33,892 nucleotides of DNA from Verrucomicrobiaceae bacterium (lineage in GTDB: Bacteria; Verrucomicrobiota; Verrucomicrobiia; Verrucomicrobiales; Verrucomicrobiaceae), in contig JAEUHM010000030.1 of NCBI GenBank assembly GCA_016795485.1, positions 124,369 through 158,260 on the forward strand, given 5' to 3'. This document shows, piece by piece, positions 17,014-27,576 of this stretch (its first letter is position 1; each line of letters begins with the position of its first letter). Both the position numbers and the translations under genes were made by a program. The notes beneath the pieces were generated by a model, which did no database searches, had not been told where the DNA came from, and saw nothing but the letters and a program-made list of their open reading frames with translations.

Positions 17014-18669
17014 ATGCGCACTTTGTTTTTTCTGCTAGCTCTGGTTTCGCCTGTTTCTGCCTCTCAGTTCCCCAAGGGTGCAGTGGCTTCCGTCAATCCA
17101 CTAGCTACTCAGGCGGGTGTGAATGCTATGAAGGCGGGTGGCAATGCGGTGGATGCCGCCATCGCTACGGCGTTGACATTGGGCGTGGTGGACGGGCATA
17201 ACTCCGGCATCGGCGGTGGTTGTTTTATTTTGATCCATGCCCCAGACGGCAGCATCACCTGCATCGACGGACGCGAAATGGGACCGGCCAAAGCGCATCG
17301 AGATATGTATCTCATCAACGGAAAGCTCGATGACGAAGCGAGCAAAACCGGGGCGCTGGCTCCAGGCGTGCCGGGGGCGCTCGCAGCGTATGACCTAGCG
17401 CTGAAAAAGCATGGCAAACTCAAGCTTGCTGATCTCCTGCGGCCTGCGGCGGATATAGCGGAGAAGGGATTCGCCATTGATGAAGTTTATGATCGCAAAT
17501 TGGAGGCTGTAGCGGCAAAAATCCGCAAGTTCCCTGCCAGTGCAGCCATTTTGCTCAAGCCAGACGGTTCTCCTTGGAAGAAGGGCGATACATTGGTGCA
17601 AAAAGACCTCGCATTGACTTATCGCGCGGTGGCAGAGCATGGGATCGAGTGGTTTTACAAGGGTGAGTTTGCCAAAAAGACGGCTGAATGGATGGCTGCC
17701 AACGGCGGTATCATGACTACCGAGGACATCGCCAACTATGTGGCAAAGGAACGCGAGCCTTTGCGCACCAAGTATCGCGGCTATGACATCATCGGCATGC
17801 CGCCACCGAGTTCAGGTGGTCTGCATGTGGCGCAAATCCTTGGTTTGATCGAACCCTTCCCCGTGAAGCACCTCAAGCTGGCCAGCCGTACCCATTTGCT
17901 GGCTGAAGCGATGAAACTGGCTTTTGCGGATCGCGCGCATTGGCTGGGCGACCCTGATTTCGCCAAAGTGCCCCGGGGATTAATCTCAAGCAGCTACTTG
18001 GACTCACTGAGGACCAAAATCAGCTTGGACACAGTGACTACGGTGCCATCGCATGGCACGCCCGAGAAGCCGCATGACGATATTTTTGGCAAACACACCA
18101 CTCATCTCTGCACGGCTAACGCGGAGGGCTATTGGGTGGCCCTGAATCAGACCATCAACACCACCTTTGGCTCCAAAGTGATCATTCCAGGCACTGGCGT
18201 GATCATGAATAACGAAATGGATGATTTCTCGGTGCAACCTGGTGTGCCCAACGCATTCAAGCTCATTGGGGCTGAGGCAAACGCCGTGGCAGCAGGTAAA
18301 CGCCCACTCTCCTCCATGAGTCCCACCATCGTGCTGAAGGATGGCAAACCGTTGATCAGTGTGGGAGCGGCAGGCGGCCCTACCATCATCACTCAGACCA
18401 CGCTCGCCTTAATAGCCATCATCGACGACGGCATGGGCGCAACCGATGCCCTCAAACAGCCTCGACTGCACCACCAGTGGAATCCCGATCAACTACGGGT
18501 TGAAGAAAGCCTCGGAGGAGAGGTTCTGGACTCGCTGAAAGCTACGGGTCATCAACTCGACGTTCTAAAACAGTTCGGAGCCTGCCAATGCATCACCCTT
18601 GATCCCAAAACCGGCCACTTGGAACCAGCCCATGATCCAAGGTTACCGGGTGGGGCGAGTGGATTGTAA
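17014..18669 (+). CDS. ggt: Gamma-glutamyltransferase (glutathione hydrolase), exported
   Basis: 551 aa proenzyme that cleaves or transfers the gamma-glutamyl group of glutathione and related peptides. The ATG at 17014 opens a Sec signal peptide (RTLFFLLALVSPVSA), so it acts in the periplasm; an in-frame ATG at 16987 is less likely. The large-subunit part shows GGNAVDAAIATAL, SGIGGGCF and DGREMGPAKA, where R87 is the expected alpha-carboxylate ligand. Autocleavage and catalysis are placed at T362 in GKHTTHL. The small-subunit part shows NNEMDDFS, PLSSMSPTIV, the glycine pair in GAAGGP, and RLHHQWNPDQLRVE, all close to E. coli Ggt. It is divergent from the Yej/Opp-type operon, suggesting peptide trimming before uptake. 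Confidence 0.96.
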   Translation: MRTLFFLLALVSPVSASQFPKGAVASVNPLATQAGVNAMKAGGNAVDAAIATALTLGVVDGHNSGIGGGCFILIHAPDGSITCIDGREMGPAKAHRDMYLINGKLDDEASKTGALAPGVPGALAAYDLALKKHGKLKLADLLRPAADIAEKGFAIDEVYDRKLEAVAAKIRKFPASAAILLKPDGSPWKKGDTLVQKDLALTYRAVAEHGIEWFYKGEFAKKTAEWMAANGGIMTTEDIANYVAKEREPLRTKYRGYDIIGMPPPSSGGLHVAQILGLIEPFPVKHLKLASRTHLLAEAMKLAFADRAHWLGDPDFAKVPRGLISSSYLDSLRTKISLDTVTTVPSHGTPEKPHDDIFGKHTTHLCTANAEGYWVALNQTINTTFGSKVIIPGTGVIMNNEMDDFSVQPGVPNAFKLIGAEANAVAAGKRPLSSMSPTIVLKDGKPLISVGAAGGPTIITQTTLALIAIIDDGMGATDALKQPRLHHQWNPDQLRVEESLGGEVLDSLKATGHQLDVLKQFGACQCITLDPKTGHLEPAHDPRLPGGASGL

Positions 18670-18713
18670 ATGATGGAGTGACTTTCAGCAATGCTTTGAA
18701 GAGAGCTTTCTCA

Positions 18714-19109
18714 TTAAGGCGGTAAACCATCGGGCCAAATAACGAGATTCGGAGGCTCAAACACGCACTCAAAAGTGAAGAAAATAGCCAATGCGGCGCA
18801 AACTAAGACGGCAATCAAGGTCGTCCAGCCCAGCCTGGCATCAGGTGGTTGTAACGTGGCTCCACCATATTTGGTATCGGCTCGAACCGTAGCGATGATC
18901 CCCCAAGTAATAGGAAACAACAGCAGAACCCAACTCAAGTTGGTCGATAGCCAAGCTAGCCAGTATCCTAAAGAGTGGCGTGAAGAGATGTACTCATACC
19001 CATGCATCGGCTTTTGATTGAAGAGCTTTGCGCAGATAGCCCAAGCGAGCAGGACGATGCTACACTGGATGGGCACCAAAATCGTAACTAGTCGCGGTAG
19101 GAACGCCAT
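18714..19109 (-). CDS. Small hypothetical membrane protein
   Basis: 131 aa. Three hydrophobic segments are visible (about 8-28, 45-72 and 93-114), with a short polar loop between the second and third (VRADTKYGGATLQPPDAR) and a Pro-rich C-terminus. I do not recognise a family. It lies alone between the convergent end of ggt (44 bases away) and the divergent isocitrate dehydrogenase gene (101 bases away). Its hydrophobic pattern and position in an otherwise empty slot make it a plausible real gene. Confidence 0.65.
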   Translation of the reverse strand: MAFLPRLVTILVPIQCSIVLLAWAICAKLFNQKPMHGYEYISSRHSLGYWLAWLSTNLSWVLLLFPITWGIIATVRADTKYGGATLQPPDARLGWTTLIAVLVCAALAIFFTFECVFEPPNLVIWPDGLPP

Positions 19110-19177
19110 GGGCTGGTTTTAGCCGCCGTATCACCTCAAGCACCAGCCAATACTCCCTGTCGCTCCTTCCGGCTTGA

Positions 19178-21403
<2,226 letters not shown>

Positions 21404-21418
21404 AGACCGAGCGGTTGT

Positions 21419-23290
21419 TCAATCTTGGTCCGCCACCGATTCTAGCATGGCCCTAAGCCGCTGAATCGGTGGGGTGTCTAAACCATGGCGGATTGCTTGG
21501 TTCAGATGGGCCAGCGCTGAATCCGTCTGCTTCAGGGAGTGGTAGATTTCTGCTAGGGTGGCGTGCGCTCCTGTGTGGGCTTTGTTGGCACTTACTACAG
21601 ACTTTAGCACTTCGATTGCCTCGGGAAGTCGTCCAAGACGTGCGAGCGTTAAGCCACGATAGTAATCGATGCTCGAATCATTGGGCCAAAGTTTGGCTGC
21701 CTTCTCCAGCGTGACTAGTGCCTTGGTACGATCTTTACGCTCGTCTCCGTAGAACCGCGCGAGGTTGATGTAGCCAAGTTTGTAGCGTGGCCCTAGCGAC
21801 AGTGAGCGCTCCAGCCAGATTTCACACGCATCGAGGTTACCCTGTCGCAGATAGGCGACAGCGAGATTCCCTGCGGGTCTTGCTTTGCGCGGGCTCTTGG
21901 TAGCTGAGTCGAGCCACAGACTCACTTCGGAACGCCACACTTCGTTTCGCATCACGGTGCTTGCAACTAAGGCCATGACACACACTGCTAAGAGCGCGAA
22001 TGCCCCGCGGCGAGATCGTCTGCGCAATTGGTCGAGCACAGTTGCTACTGCCAGTGCGATTCCCACAGACGGAAGGTAAGTCCGGCGCTCTGCCATAAGA
22101 TCAGGAAGCGGGACAATGCTGCTGGTTACGCTGATGACGAGGAAAAACCAGATCACGCCACCACCGATGAGCATTTGACTCGATATTGGTCTTCGGCGCA
22201 CAAAAACGATTGCTCCGGAGACGAATAGAGCTGCTAGCAGAAGAGTAGGACCCCAGACATTCGCCTCTCGGAGGCTCTGGAACAAAGGAATGTCTGGATC
22301 TACGTTGAACCCATAGGGCAAAAATAGCCTCCTGAGGTATCCCAGCACGACTGACGCTTGAGAGATCAAATAGTGGTAGCCGTAGGCACGGCCTCCATCG
22401 AAGTTCACGATATCAAGGGCTGACGTAAGTGTCGTTTCATCCGTCAATGTGGCGTTAGTGAGCCACACAAGAGCAGGCACCACCGGCAGCGTCAAAACGG
22501 CGAGCCGGCAATGGCTTAACGCACTCCTGAATGTGAAACCAAGCATGCCTATTTCGATCAGTAGGAGAGCAATGGGGGCTGTCACAGTGAACTCTTTCGA
22601 CAGCATCCCAGCTAACAGGCTTAGCGCGGCAAATGCACGCAATGTCCACCTCAACCAACGGTGCGGAGCATCGTGTGAGAGAATCTGAAAAATGATTCCC
22701 GCAAGATAGAACATCGCCCCTAGTGCGGTGAACCGTTGCACAATATAGGTGACGGATTCTGTGTGGAGAGGATGTGCTGTAAACAGCAAAGCGGCTGTCG
22801 TGGAGATGAAGAATCGCGACGAATGTCCGAGTATCTCAGTCGAACGAATCCGCCTTATCAGCAGCCAAGACAAAATGAAGACAAGATCACTGTTGATGGC
22901 GTGAATCAGAATGTTCGTCGTTCTGAACGTTGTGAGATCAAATCCCGCCCTCAAGTAGTCGATGTAAAAGGTGAGATACGAGACCGGCCTTAGGATGAAA
23001 TTGATGTGCAAGTCCCGGTGCAGGCCACTTGCGCCTGCTGTGCTCGCGAACTCACGAAACCAAGTCAGGAAGGCGAAACTCTGCGAGTCCTTGATCAGAG
23101 GGTTCTCAAGCAAGTAGCGCTCATCATCAAACTGCCAGGGAAACGCGCGCGTGTTCCAATACAGTGCAATGCCACCAAGGAATAGCGTGAGCACGATGGC
23201 GGTCGCTGCACGTGTCCATAGCGGTGCAGTGCTGACGGGGTTGCCTTCTTGCGGGCTTGGGGCGGAGGTCGAGAAGTCAGGATTGGGCAA
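21419..23290 (-). CDS. Multi-pass membrane protein with GT-C/TMTC-like N-terminus and C-terminal TPR repeats
   Basis: 623 aa. After a short Pro/Ser-rich N-terminus comes a first membrane helix (about 30-46). The first outside loop carries WQFDDERYLLENPLI (Asp55-Asp56), which resembles the DD-x-x-x-x-x-x-NP motif of TMTC-type and related GT-C mannosyltransferases. About ten more hydrophobic helices follow to residue about 450. The C-terminal 160 residues contain several tetratricopeptide repeats (for example GNLAVAYLRQGNLDACEIWLERSL and ALAHLNQAIRHG). The helix-rich catalytic half plus TPR tail is the TMTC architecture. A lipid-linked-sugar-dependent O-glycosyltransferase acting on exported proteins is the best guess. 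Nothing nearby supplies a target, and activity is unproven. Confidence 0.75.
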   Translation of the reverse strand: MPNPDFSTSAPSPQEGNPVSTAPLWTRAATAIVLTLFLGGIALYWNTRAFPWQFDDERYLLENPLIKDSQSFAFLTWFREFASTAGASGLHRDLHINFILRPVSYLTFYIDYLRAGFDLTTFRTTNILIHAINSDLVFILSWLLIRRIRSTEILGHSSRFFISTTAALLFTAHPLHTESVTYIVQRFTALGAMFYLAGIIFQILSHDAPHRWLRWTLRAFAALSLLAGMLSKEFTVTAPIALLLIEIGMLGFTFRSALSHCRLAVLTLPVVPALVWLTNATLTDETTLTSALDIVNFDGGRAYGYHYLISQASVVLGYLRRLFLPYGFNVDPDIPLFQSLREANVWGPTLLLAALFVSGAIVFVRRRPISSQMLIGGGVIWFFLVISVTSSIVPLPDLMAERRTYLPSVGIALAVATVLDQLRRRSRRGAFALLAVCVMALVASTVMRNEVWRSEVSLWLDSATKSPRKARPAGNLAVAYLRQGNLDACEIWLERSLSLGPRYKLGYINLARFYGDERKDRTKALVTLEKAAKLWPNDSSIDYYRGLTLARLGRLPEAIEVLKSVVSANKAHTGAHATLAEIYHSLKQTDSALAHLNQAIRHGLDTPPIQRLRAMLESVADQD

Positions 23291-23380
23291 AAGCGGAGGG
23301 ATGAACCCGCCAATCTTCAGTCACTTTTCGACCTACGACAATTGACGCCACCCGTCATGCTGGGTGCTACAAGGAAGCCT

Positions 23381-24085
23381 TTATGGAAGTTCTCTGATCC
23401 GCAGTTTGCGGAAGATGATGGGCGAGCCTTCGCTTTCCAGGCAGAGGTAGCCTTTGGCGGGGTCGCAACCGGTGCCGCCACTGACTTCCTCGCCATTAAC
23501 CCAGAGGCGGACTTCTCCATTGATGGCGCGGATGTAGTATTGATTCCACTCGCCGTGGCCTTTGGCGAGGTGCTTGCGAGGAAAGCTGCGGCTGCCGTCT
23601 GGCGAGAGCGGTGGGAAAGGTGTCATCTTCACTCCCACAGGAAAAACGTCTCCATTGGTACCAAACCAGTCGGTCTTGCCTCCTTTGGATGCCACCCGCT
23701 CGGTGTAACCGTGATCCAGCACTTGGACCTCGATCCCTTTTGGCAGACCGGGCTTGCCAGCGGCAGTGAGTTTCTGGATCGACTCAGGTGTGACCCAAAC
23801 AAAGACGCCTGAGTTACCAGCGGGTTTCTGGTGGCTCCATTCCACTACCATTTCAAAGTTCTGATACTCCTTCATCGTGCGAATGACACTCACGGGTTGT
23901 CCGGTGCAGTGCAGAGAGCCGTCTTTCCAGCTCCAGGTGTCGTCGGCGCTGTTTACCTTGGTAAAGTCGGCTGCTACGAGACTGCGGAAGCCGGGTTGAG
24001 TGTCGTCGATGAAGGCGCGGACGGGTTCTTCTGCCTGGACGGCGGTGATTACGAGAAGAAAGGCCAGTGTGTATTGTAGATTCAT
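23381..24085 (-). CDS. Exported DUF1080 (3-keto-disaccharide hydrolase-like) protein
   Basis: 234 aa with a Sec signal (LQYTLAFLLVITAVQA). The mature part is a single concanavalin-like jelly-roll: SWKDGSLHCTG, the strand pair FEMVVEWSHQKPAGNSGVFVW, GIEVQVLDHG and, near the end, YLCLESEGSPIIFRKLRIREL. These are the signature strands of DUF1080. Some members cleave 3-keto-glycosides made by Gfo/Idh/MocA oxidoreductases. It is the last of four exported-enzyme genes and starts 21 bases past the ceramidase-like stop. The 90 bases between its stop and the next gene show no convincing terminator. Confidence 0.9.
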   Translation of the reverse strand: MNLQYTLAFLLVITAVQAEEPVRAFIDDTQPGFRSLVAADFTKVNSADDTWSWKDGSLHCTGQPVSVIRTMKEYQNFEMVVEWSHQKPAGNSGVFVWVTPESIQKLTAAGKPGLPKGIEVQVLDHGYTERVASKGGKTDWFGTNGDVFPVGVKMTPFPPLSPDGSRSFPRKHLAKGHGEWNQYYIRAINGEVRLWVNGEEVSGGTGCDPAKGYLCLESEGSPIIFRKLRIRELP

Positions 24086-24106
24086 GTTCGGTAGTGTGGT
24101 TGGTGC

Positions 24107-25537
24107 TTACTTGAGTTCGGAAGCCATCTCCAGTAGGGCATCCATCATCTTCACGGAGGCTTGCGGCTCCAGATTGTTTGTTCCAGGCCAAGTTTCGTAG
24201 CCTCCGAGTTCAAAGTGTCGCGGTGTAGGCATGTAGCCGTAGTAGCCGTGGGCGATCTCCACCATGAAGGACTTTCCTGTGAATGGACTGCGCTCTCTGA
24301 ACTCAACGCCAGTCTCAGCAAAGGTCTCGCACGGTGTGGTGCCAATGCAGATATCGCTAATGCGTAGAACTTGCACGGGCGCCTTGGTCTGAGGGCTTGC
24401 GTTGGCCAGTCTTTGAACACGACCTGCATAAGCGAGTGGAAGATCGGCTTTCCCTTGGATGCGAGGTGTCTTGGCTTCCGTCTCCTTTGCCCAAGCGATG
24501 AGTTCTGGGTCAATCTTACGCCATGAGAGGTCGAGTTCACGATAGCGCGCACCGAGTGGCGCACTGTTTTGCCACTGGAGGGTAGCTAGGGCGCTGTTGA
24601 CCTTGCTGGCCAAGTCCTCAGCCACGTAGCGCATTTGTTCGTAGCGCGGGCGTGAGGGTCGTGGGTTACGGAAGTTGATGTTATTGGCGTCACCACTGGT
24701 GCCGTTGGCCATGATGGCAACGAATGGCGGATCTTCTGTGCTATCTTTCTGATAACGCTTCAGCGCTTCACAGTAGTAGCCGTAGTAGTCAGCAGAAATG
24801 TGGGCCTCCCCCACACCGCCAACGTAATGCAGCGAGTAGGCGGTATAGACGGAGATCATGCGGCCGTTGGGCTCACGAACGGCGATGATGGACACCGTGG
24901 GGTCTGGCTTGGCCGCTGGCTCCACGAGGTTGGGATTCCCCGCGCCTGGATTCATTTTCACCTTGTCGATTTTGCCAAAAGGATTGGGTGGCATTGTGCC
25001 TTCCTTTAAGAACCAACGGCGGATGTGAACGTGCTCGGGGACATCCACGGTGCTGAAGGCGATCTCAGCGGGACGCAGGTTGTTGTTCGCACAACGAACT
25101 CCATCCGCTATGCGGCGTGCGACGAACTTCTGATACGGAGTGAGTTCCATATCCGAGTCATAGGCGCGTGGATGATGGCCGATGGCATTCGTAGCCGAGT
25201 GCGTGTGGGTGCAGGAGATGAGCACGTTGGCTGTAGGGATGCCGGATTCAGCTTCAATGATCTTCCGAGCCTCCACCGAGACGCTGCGGTGAACCCCCAG
25301 CAGATCACAAACAACCAGCGCGATGGTGCTTTTGCCATCGCTTAGCGCAAGACAGCGTGCATGGAGTTCATCGTGGATGTGTTTGGAAGGGAAAGGCAGA
25401 AATCCTCCCACGATATCGCCACCAATCTCGGGTGTGATGTTGCTGGTGGCGGCTCCGGCCATGAGCGGAGCCTTGGCTGGCTCGGCGGCACTTATTTGAA
25501 AGGCGATGGGCAGGATGAGGAAGATAAAGTAGCGCAT
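24107..25537 (-). CDS. Exported neutral/alkaline ceramidase-like protein
   Basis: 476 aa with signal peptide (RYFIFLILPIAFQISA). The N-terminal catalytic-domain features of the non-lysosomal ceramidase superfamily are present: AGAATSNITPEIGG, DELHARCLAL, ALVVCDLLGV, and CTHTHSATN (residues 109-117) with a Zn-binding His. Also seen are GEAHISADYYGYYCEAL and NGTSGDANN. The protein is shorter than true neutral ceramidases (about 650-750 aa) and lacks the C-terminal Ig-like domain, so ceramide is not assured as substrate; amidase action on another acyl-amide is possible. The ATG at 25537 opens the signal peptide; a TTG at 25558 is unlikely. It lies 17 bases after the upstream hydrolase stop. Confidence 0.85.
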   Translation of the reverse strand: MRYFIFLILPIAFQISAAEPAKAPLMAGAATSNITPEIGGDIVGGFLPFPSKHIHDELHARCLALSDGKSTIALVVCDLLGVHRSVSVEARKIIEAESGIPTANVLISCTHTHSATNAIGHHPRAYDSDMELTPYQKFVARRIADGVRCANNNLRPAEIAFSTVDVPEHVHIRRWFLKEGTMPPNPFGKIDKVKMNPGAGNPNLVEPAAKPDPTVSIIAVREPNGRMISVYTAYSLHYVGGVGEAHISADYYGYYCEALKRYQKDSTEDPPFVAIMANGTSGDANNINFRNPRPSRPRYEQMRYVAEDLASKVNSALATLQWQNSAPLGARYRELDLSWRKIDPELIAWAKETEAKTPRIQGKADLPLAYAGRVQRLANASPQTKAPVQVLRISDICIGTTPCETFAETGVEFRERSPFTGKSFMVEIAHGYYGYMPTPRHFELGGYETWPGTNNLEPQASVKMMDALLEMASELK

Positions 25538-25554
25538 GGGAGTGAGATGAGGTT

Positions 25555-26409
25555 TCAATGCTTGAGGATGGACTTCACAAAATCGTCGAGTGCAGCAGTC
25601 GCGGGATCATTCGGCAGTCCGAGGTCATCGTTTAGCTTGGAGTGGTTCGTATCCTTGGCCCCGAACGCCGTGGAGCGGACCCCTGAGCGCTTGAGCACGT
25701 CGTTGAGCCGCCAAGCTTGTGCGGAGGTATCGGGATGATTTGATACATGAAGAATCAAGAACGGCGGGATGTTCTTACCAGCAGAGATGTGATTCACAGC
25801 GGAGAAATCACGATGCAAAACAGGGTCGTTGCCGAACTTCTCCCTGTGGCCAAACTTTGCTTGAGGCTGACCATGCACCTTCCTACGGACTTCGGCGGTC
25901 TCGATGATGGCTGGGATGTCATACGTGTCGCCATCCACTGGCAGACAGCCGATGAGACAACTCAAATCAGCTCCCTCTGCTTTGAGATAGCGTTCATCCG
26001 TGCAGAGAATGGCTGCGAGCTGAGCGCCAGCGGAGTGACCGCCCACTAGGATGCGTTTGGGATCGCCACCGTAGTTGGCTATTTTTTTCGTCACCCAACC
26101 GAGCGATTTGGCGACATCACGAATGAGCGTGCCCATGTCCACCTCTGGCAGCAGACGGTAGTTGGTAGAGACAAAGACGAAACCCTTGTCTACAAACCAC
26201 TTCGGCTTGAGATCGATCTGACTTTTATCACCGACTTGCCAGCCACCGCCGTGAATCCAAAAGACCACGGGTAGTTTCTCGTTGTTCGGCTTGGAGTAAA
26301 TGTCCAGCACCTGACGAGCATGACCCTTTTCCACATACGGGATGTCTTTGACGATCTCTTGGGCAGAGACAGAGAAGGTAAGAGCAGCAGCAAGGAAAAG
26401 ACGTTTCAT
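25555..26409 (-). CDS. Exported alpha/beta hydrolase (carboxylesterase/lipase type)
   Basis: 284 aa with a short signal peptide ([15 protein letters not shown]). The oxyanion motif HGGGW is at 53-57, the nucleophile elbow GGHSAGAQ has S126, and an HPDTSAQ segment then KDTNHSKL supply the probable acid and His. The family is the HGGGW-type esterase group (BD-FAE/arylformamidase-like). It is the second gene of the four-gene exported hydrolase unit, starting 27 bases after the upstream stop. Substrate unknown; a small ester is likely. Confidence 0.88.
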   Translation of the reverse strand: MKRLFLAAALTFSVSAQEIVKDIPYVEKGHARQVLDIYSKPNNEKLPVVFWIHGGGWQVGDKSQIDLKPKWFVDKGFVFVSTNYRLLPEVDMGTLIRDVAKSLGWVTKKIANYGGDPKRILVGGHSAGAQLAAILCTDERYLKAEGADLSCLIGCLPVDGDTYDIPAIIETAEVRRKVHGQPQAKFGHREKFGNDPVLHRDFSAVNHISAGKNIPPFLILHVSNHPDTSAQAWRLNDVLKRSGVRSTAFGAKDTNHSKLNDDLGLPNDPATAALDDFVKSILKH

Positions 26410-26436
26410 GCGCTGATCCTCTACGCTGCCACGAAC

Positions 26437-27495
26437 TCACTTCTTGGCAGCAGCACGTAGATCAAGCTGGCAGCCCGGATCATGTGCGGTTGAAGTGCCA
26501 ATTTCATCCACGGGATGAGTGAAAAGATAGCGCCACACGTCTTCATGGATGAAGTTACCTGCGGCATTCTTCACAGCGGCTCTGCCTGGCACCACACTGC
26601 TGTGAGCACGGCCTGCGTCACCCTTCACATCCGCATCGGTGATGAGGGAACGAGTGTTTTCATAAGGCGGCTTGGTTTTGTCAACGTTCACCACAGGACC
26701 AAAGGCATTGAGTCCTAGTAGTTCCCAGGAGCGGCAGTAGTGATCGCCCGTCCAACCGCCATCCAGCACATGAGTGAAGGCAAAATACCGGTTAGCCGGA
26801 GTCGCTGAAGGAAGCGATTGCCAAGTTTGATACTGGTCTCTAGGTCCACAGAACATCACGACACGATCCATCTTCACTTGTTTGGCAAATCGGGCCGATG
26901 TCGTGGAGCCATGCGAACTGCCGGAGATGATCACGCGATCCCAACGCAAGGATTTGCCGTCCTCTGCGATGAAGTAGTCCCAGCGACCTTGAGGGTGAGT
27001 TTTAGTCAGCCACTTCACGAACTGAAACGAGCGCTCCATCATGCTATCTGGCTTGGGAATGCTCACTACGGAACTCACATCCTCGCCAGTGGCAGCTTCC
27101 AGACGGATATTGCCCAAAAACTGGCTGTCATCCGCTGGTTCAGCTTTGCCGAACTTCCCAAACCAGCCGTTGGCGTAGTGAACTTGAATCGCATGCATCC
27201 CGTAGCTGTTCACGCGCTCAAAGAGTGGCTCGCTATGGCCCATGAGCCAGATCACGAGCTTGCCCACTGGGGGCACCTTGGTATCCACCGAAGCGTTCTG
27301 TACATCAGCAGGCTTGCCCTTTTTCTCGAACACAAACTCGATCTCTGGATGTTCTCTGGCGCGAGGATCAATCTCACTTGCGCGAGCCGTGAACGTGTAG
27401 CGGTGAGGGGTTGCGTCTGAGAAAGAGAGTGCATCTTCTGCGATTCCCGCAGACGCGGCGAGAATGATGAATCCGGAAGCAAGTGTTTGGAGCAT
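26437..27495 (-). CDS. Exported alpha/beta-hydrolase-fold protein, unassigned
   Basis: 352 aa with an N-terminal hydrophobic signal (LQTLASGFIILAASAGIA). A strand KLVIWLMGHSE (about 79-89) is followed by a nucleophile-elbow pattern IISGSSHGSTTS with S194. Candidate acid and His lie in VLDGGWTGDHYCRSW and the HSSVVPG segment, and a FCGPRDQYQTW stretch follows the helix after the elbow. It resembles a little-known bacterial group of secreted hydrolases (BPSS1187-like), which I name from memory. It is the first gene of the exported hydrolase unit. Substrate unknown. Confidence 0.72.
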   Translation of the reverse strand: MLQTLASGFIILAASAGIAEDALSFSDATPHRYTFTARASEIDPRAREHPEIEFVFEKKGKPADVQNASVDTKVPPVGKLVIWLMGHSEPLFERVNSYGMHAIQVHYANGWFGKFGKAEPADDSQFLGNIRLEAATGEDVSSVVSIPKPDSMMERSFQFVKWLTKTHPQGRWDYFIAEDGKSLRWDRVIISGSSHGSTTSARFAKQVKMDRVVMFCGPRDQYQTWQSLPSATPANRYFAFTHVLDGGWTGDHYCRSWELLGLNAFGPVVNVDKTKPPYENTRSLITDADVKGDAGRAHSSVVPGRAAVKNAAGNFIHEDVWRYLFTHPVDEIGTSTAHDPGCQLDLRAAAKK

Positions 27496-27576
27496 GCCCC
27501 TAAGACTAGGCAGTCACAGCCATCTCTCAAGCAACGTCACGTGGGTCAACGTTAGAACGAGGATCTTTTCCTCAAA

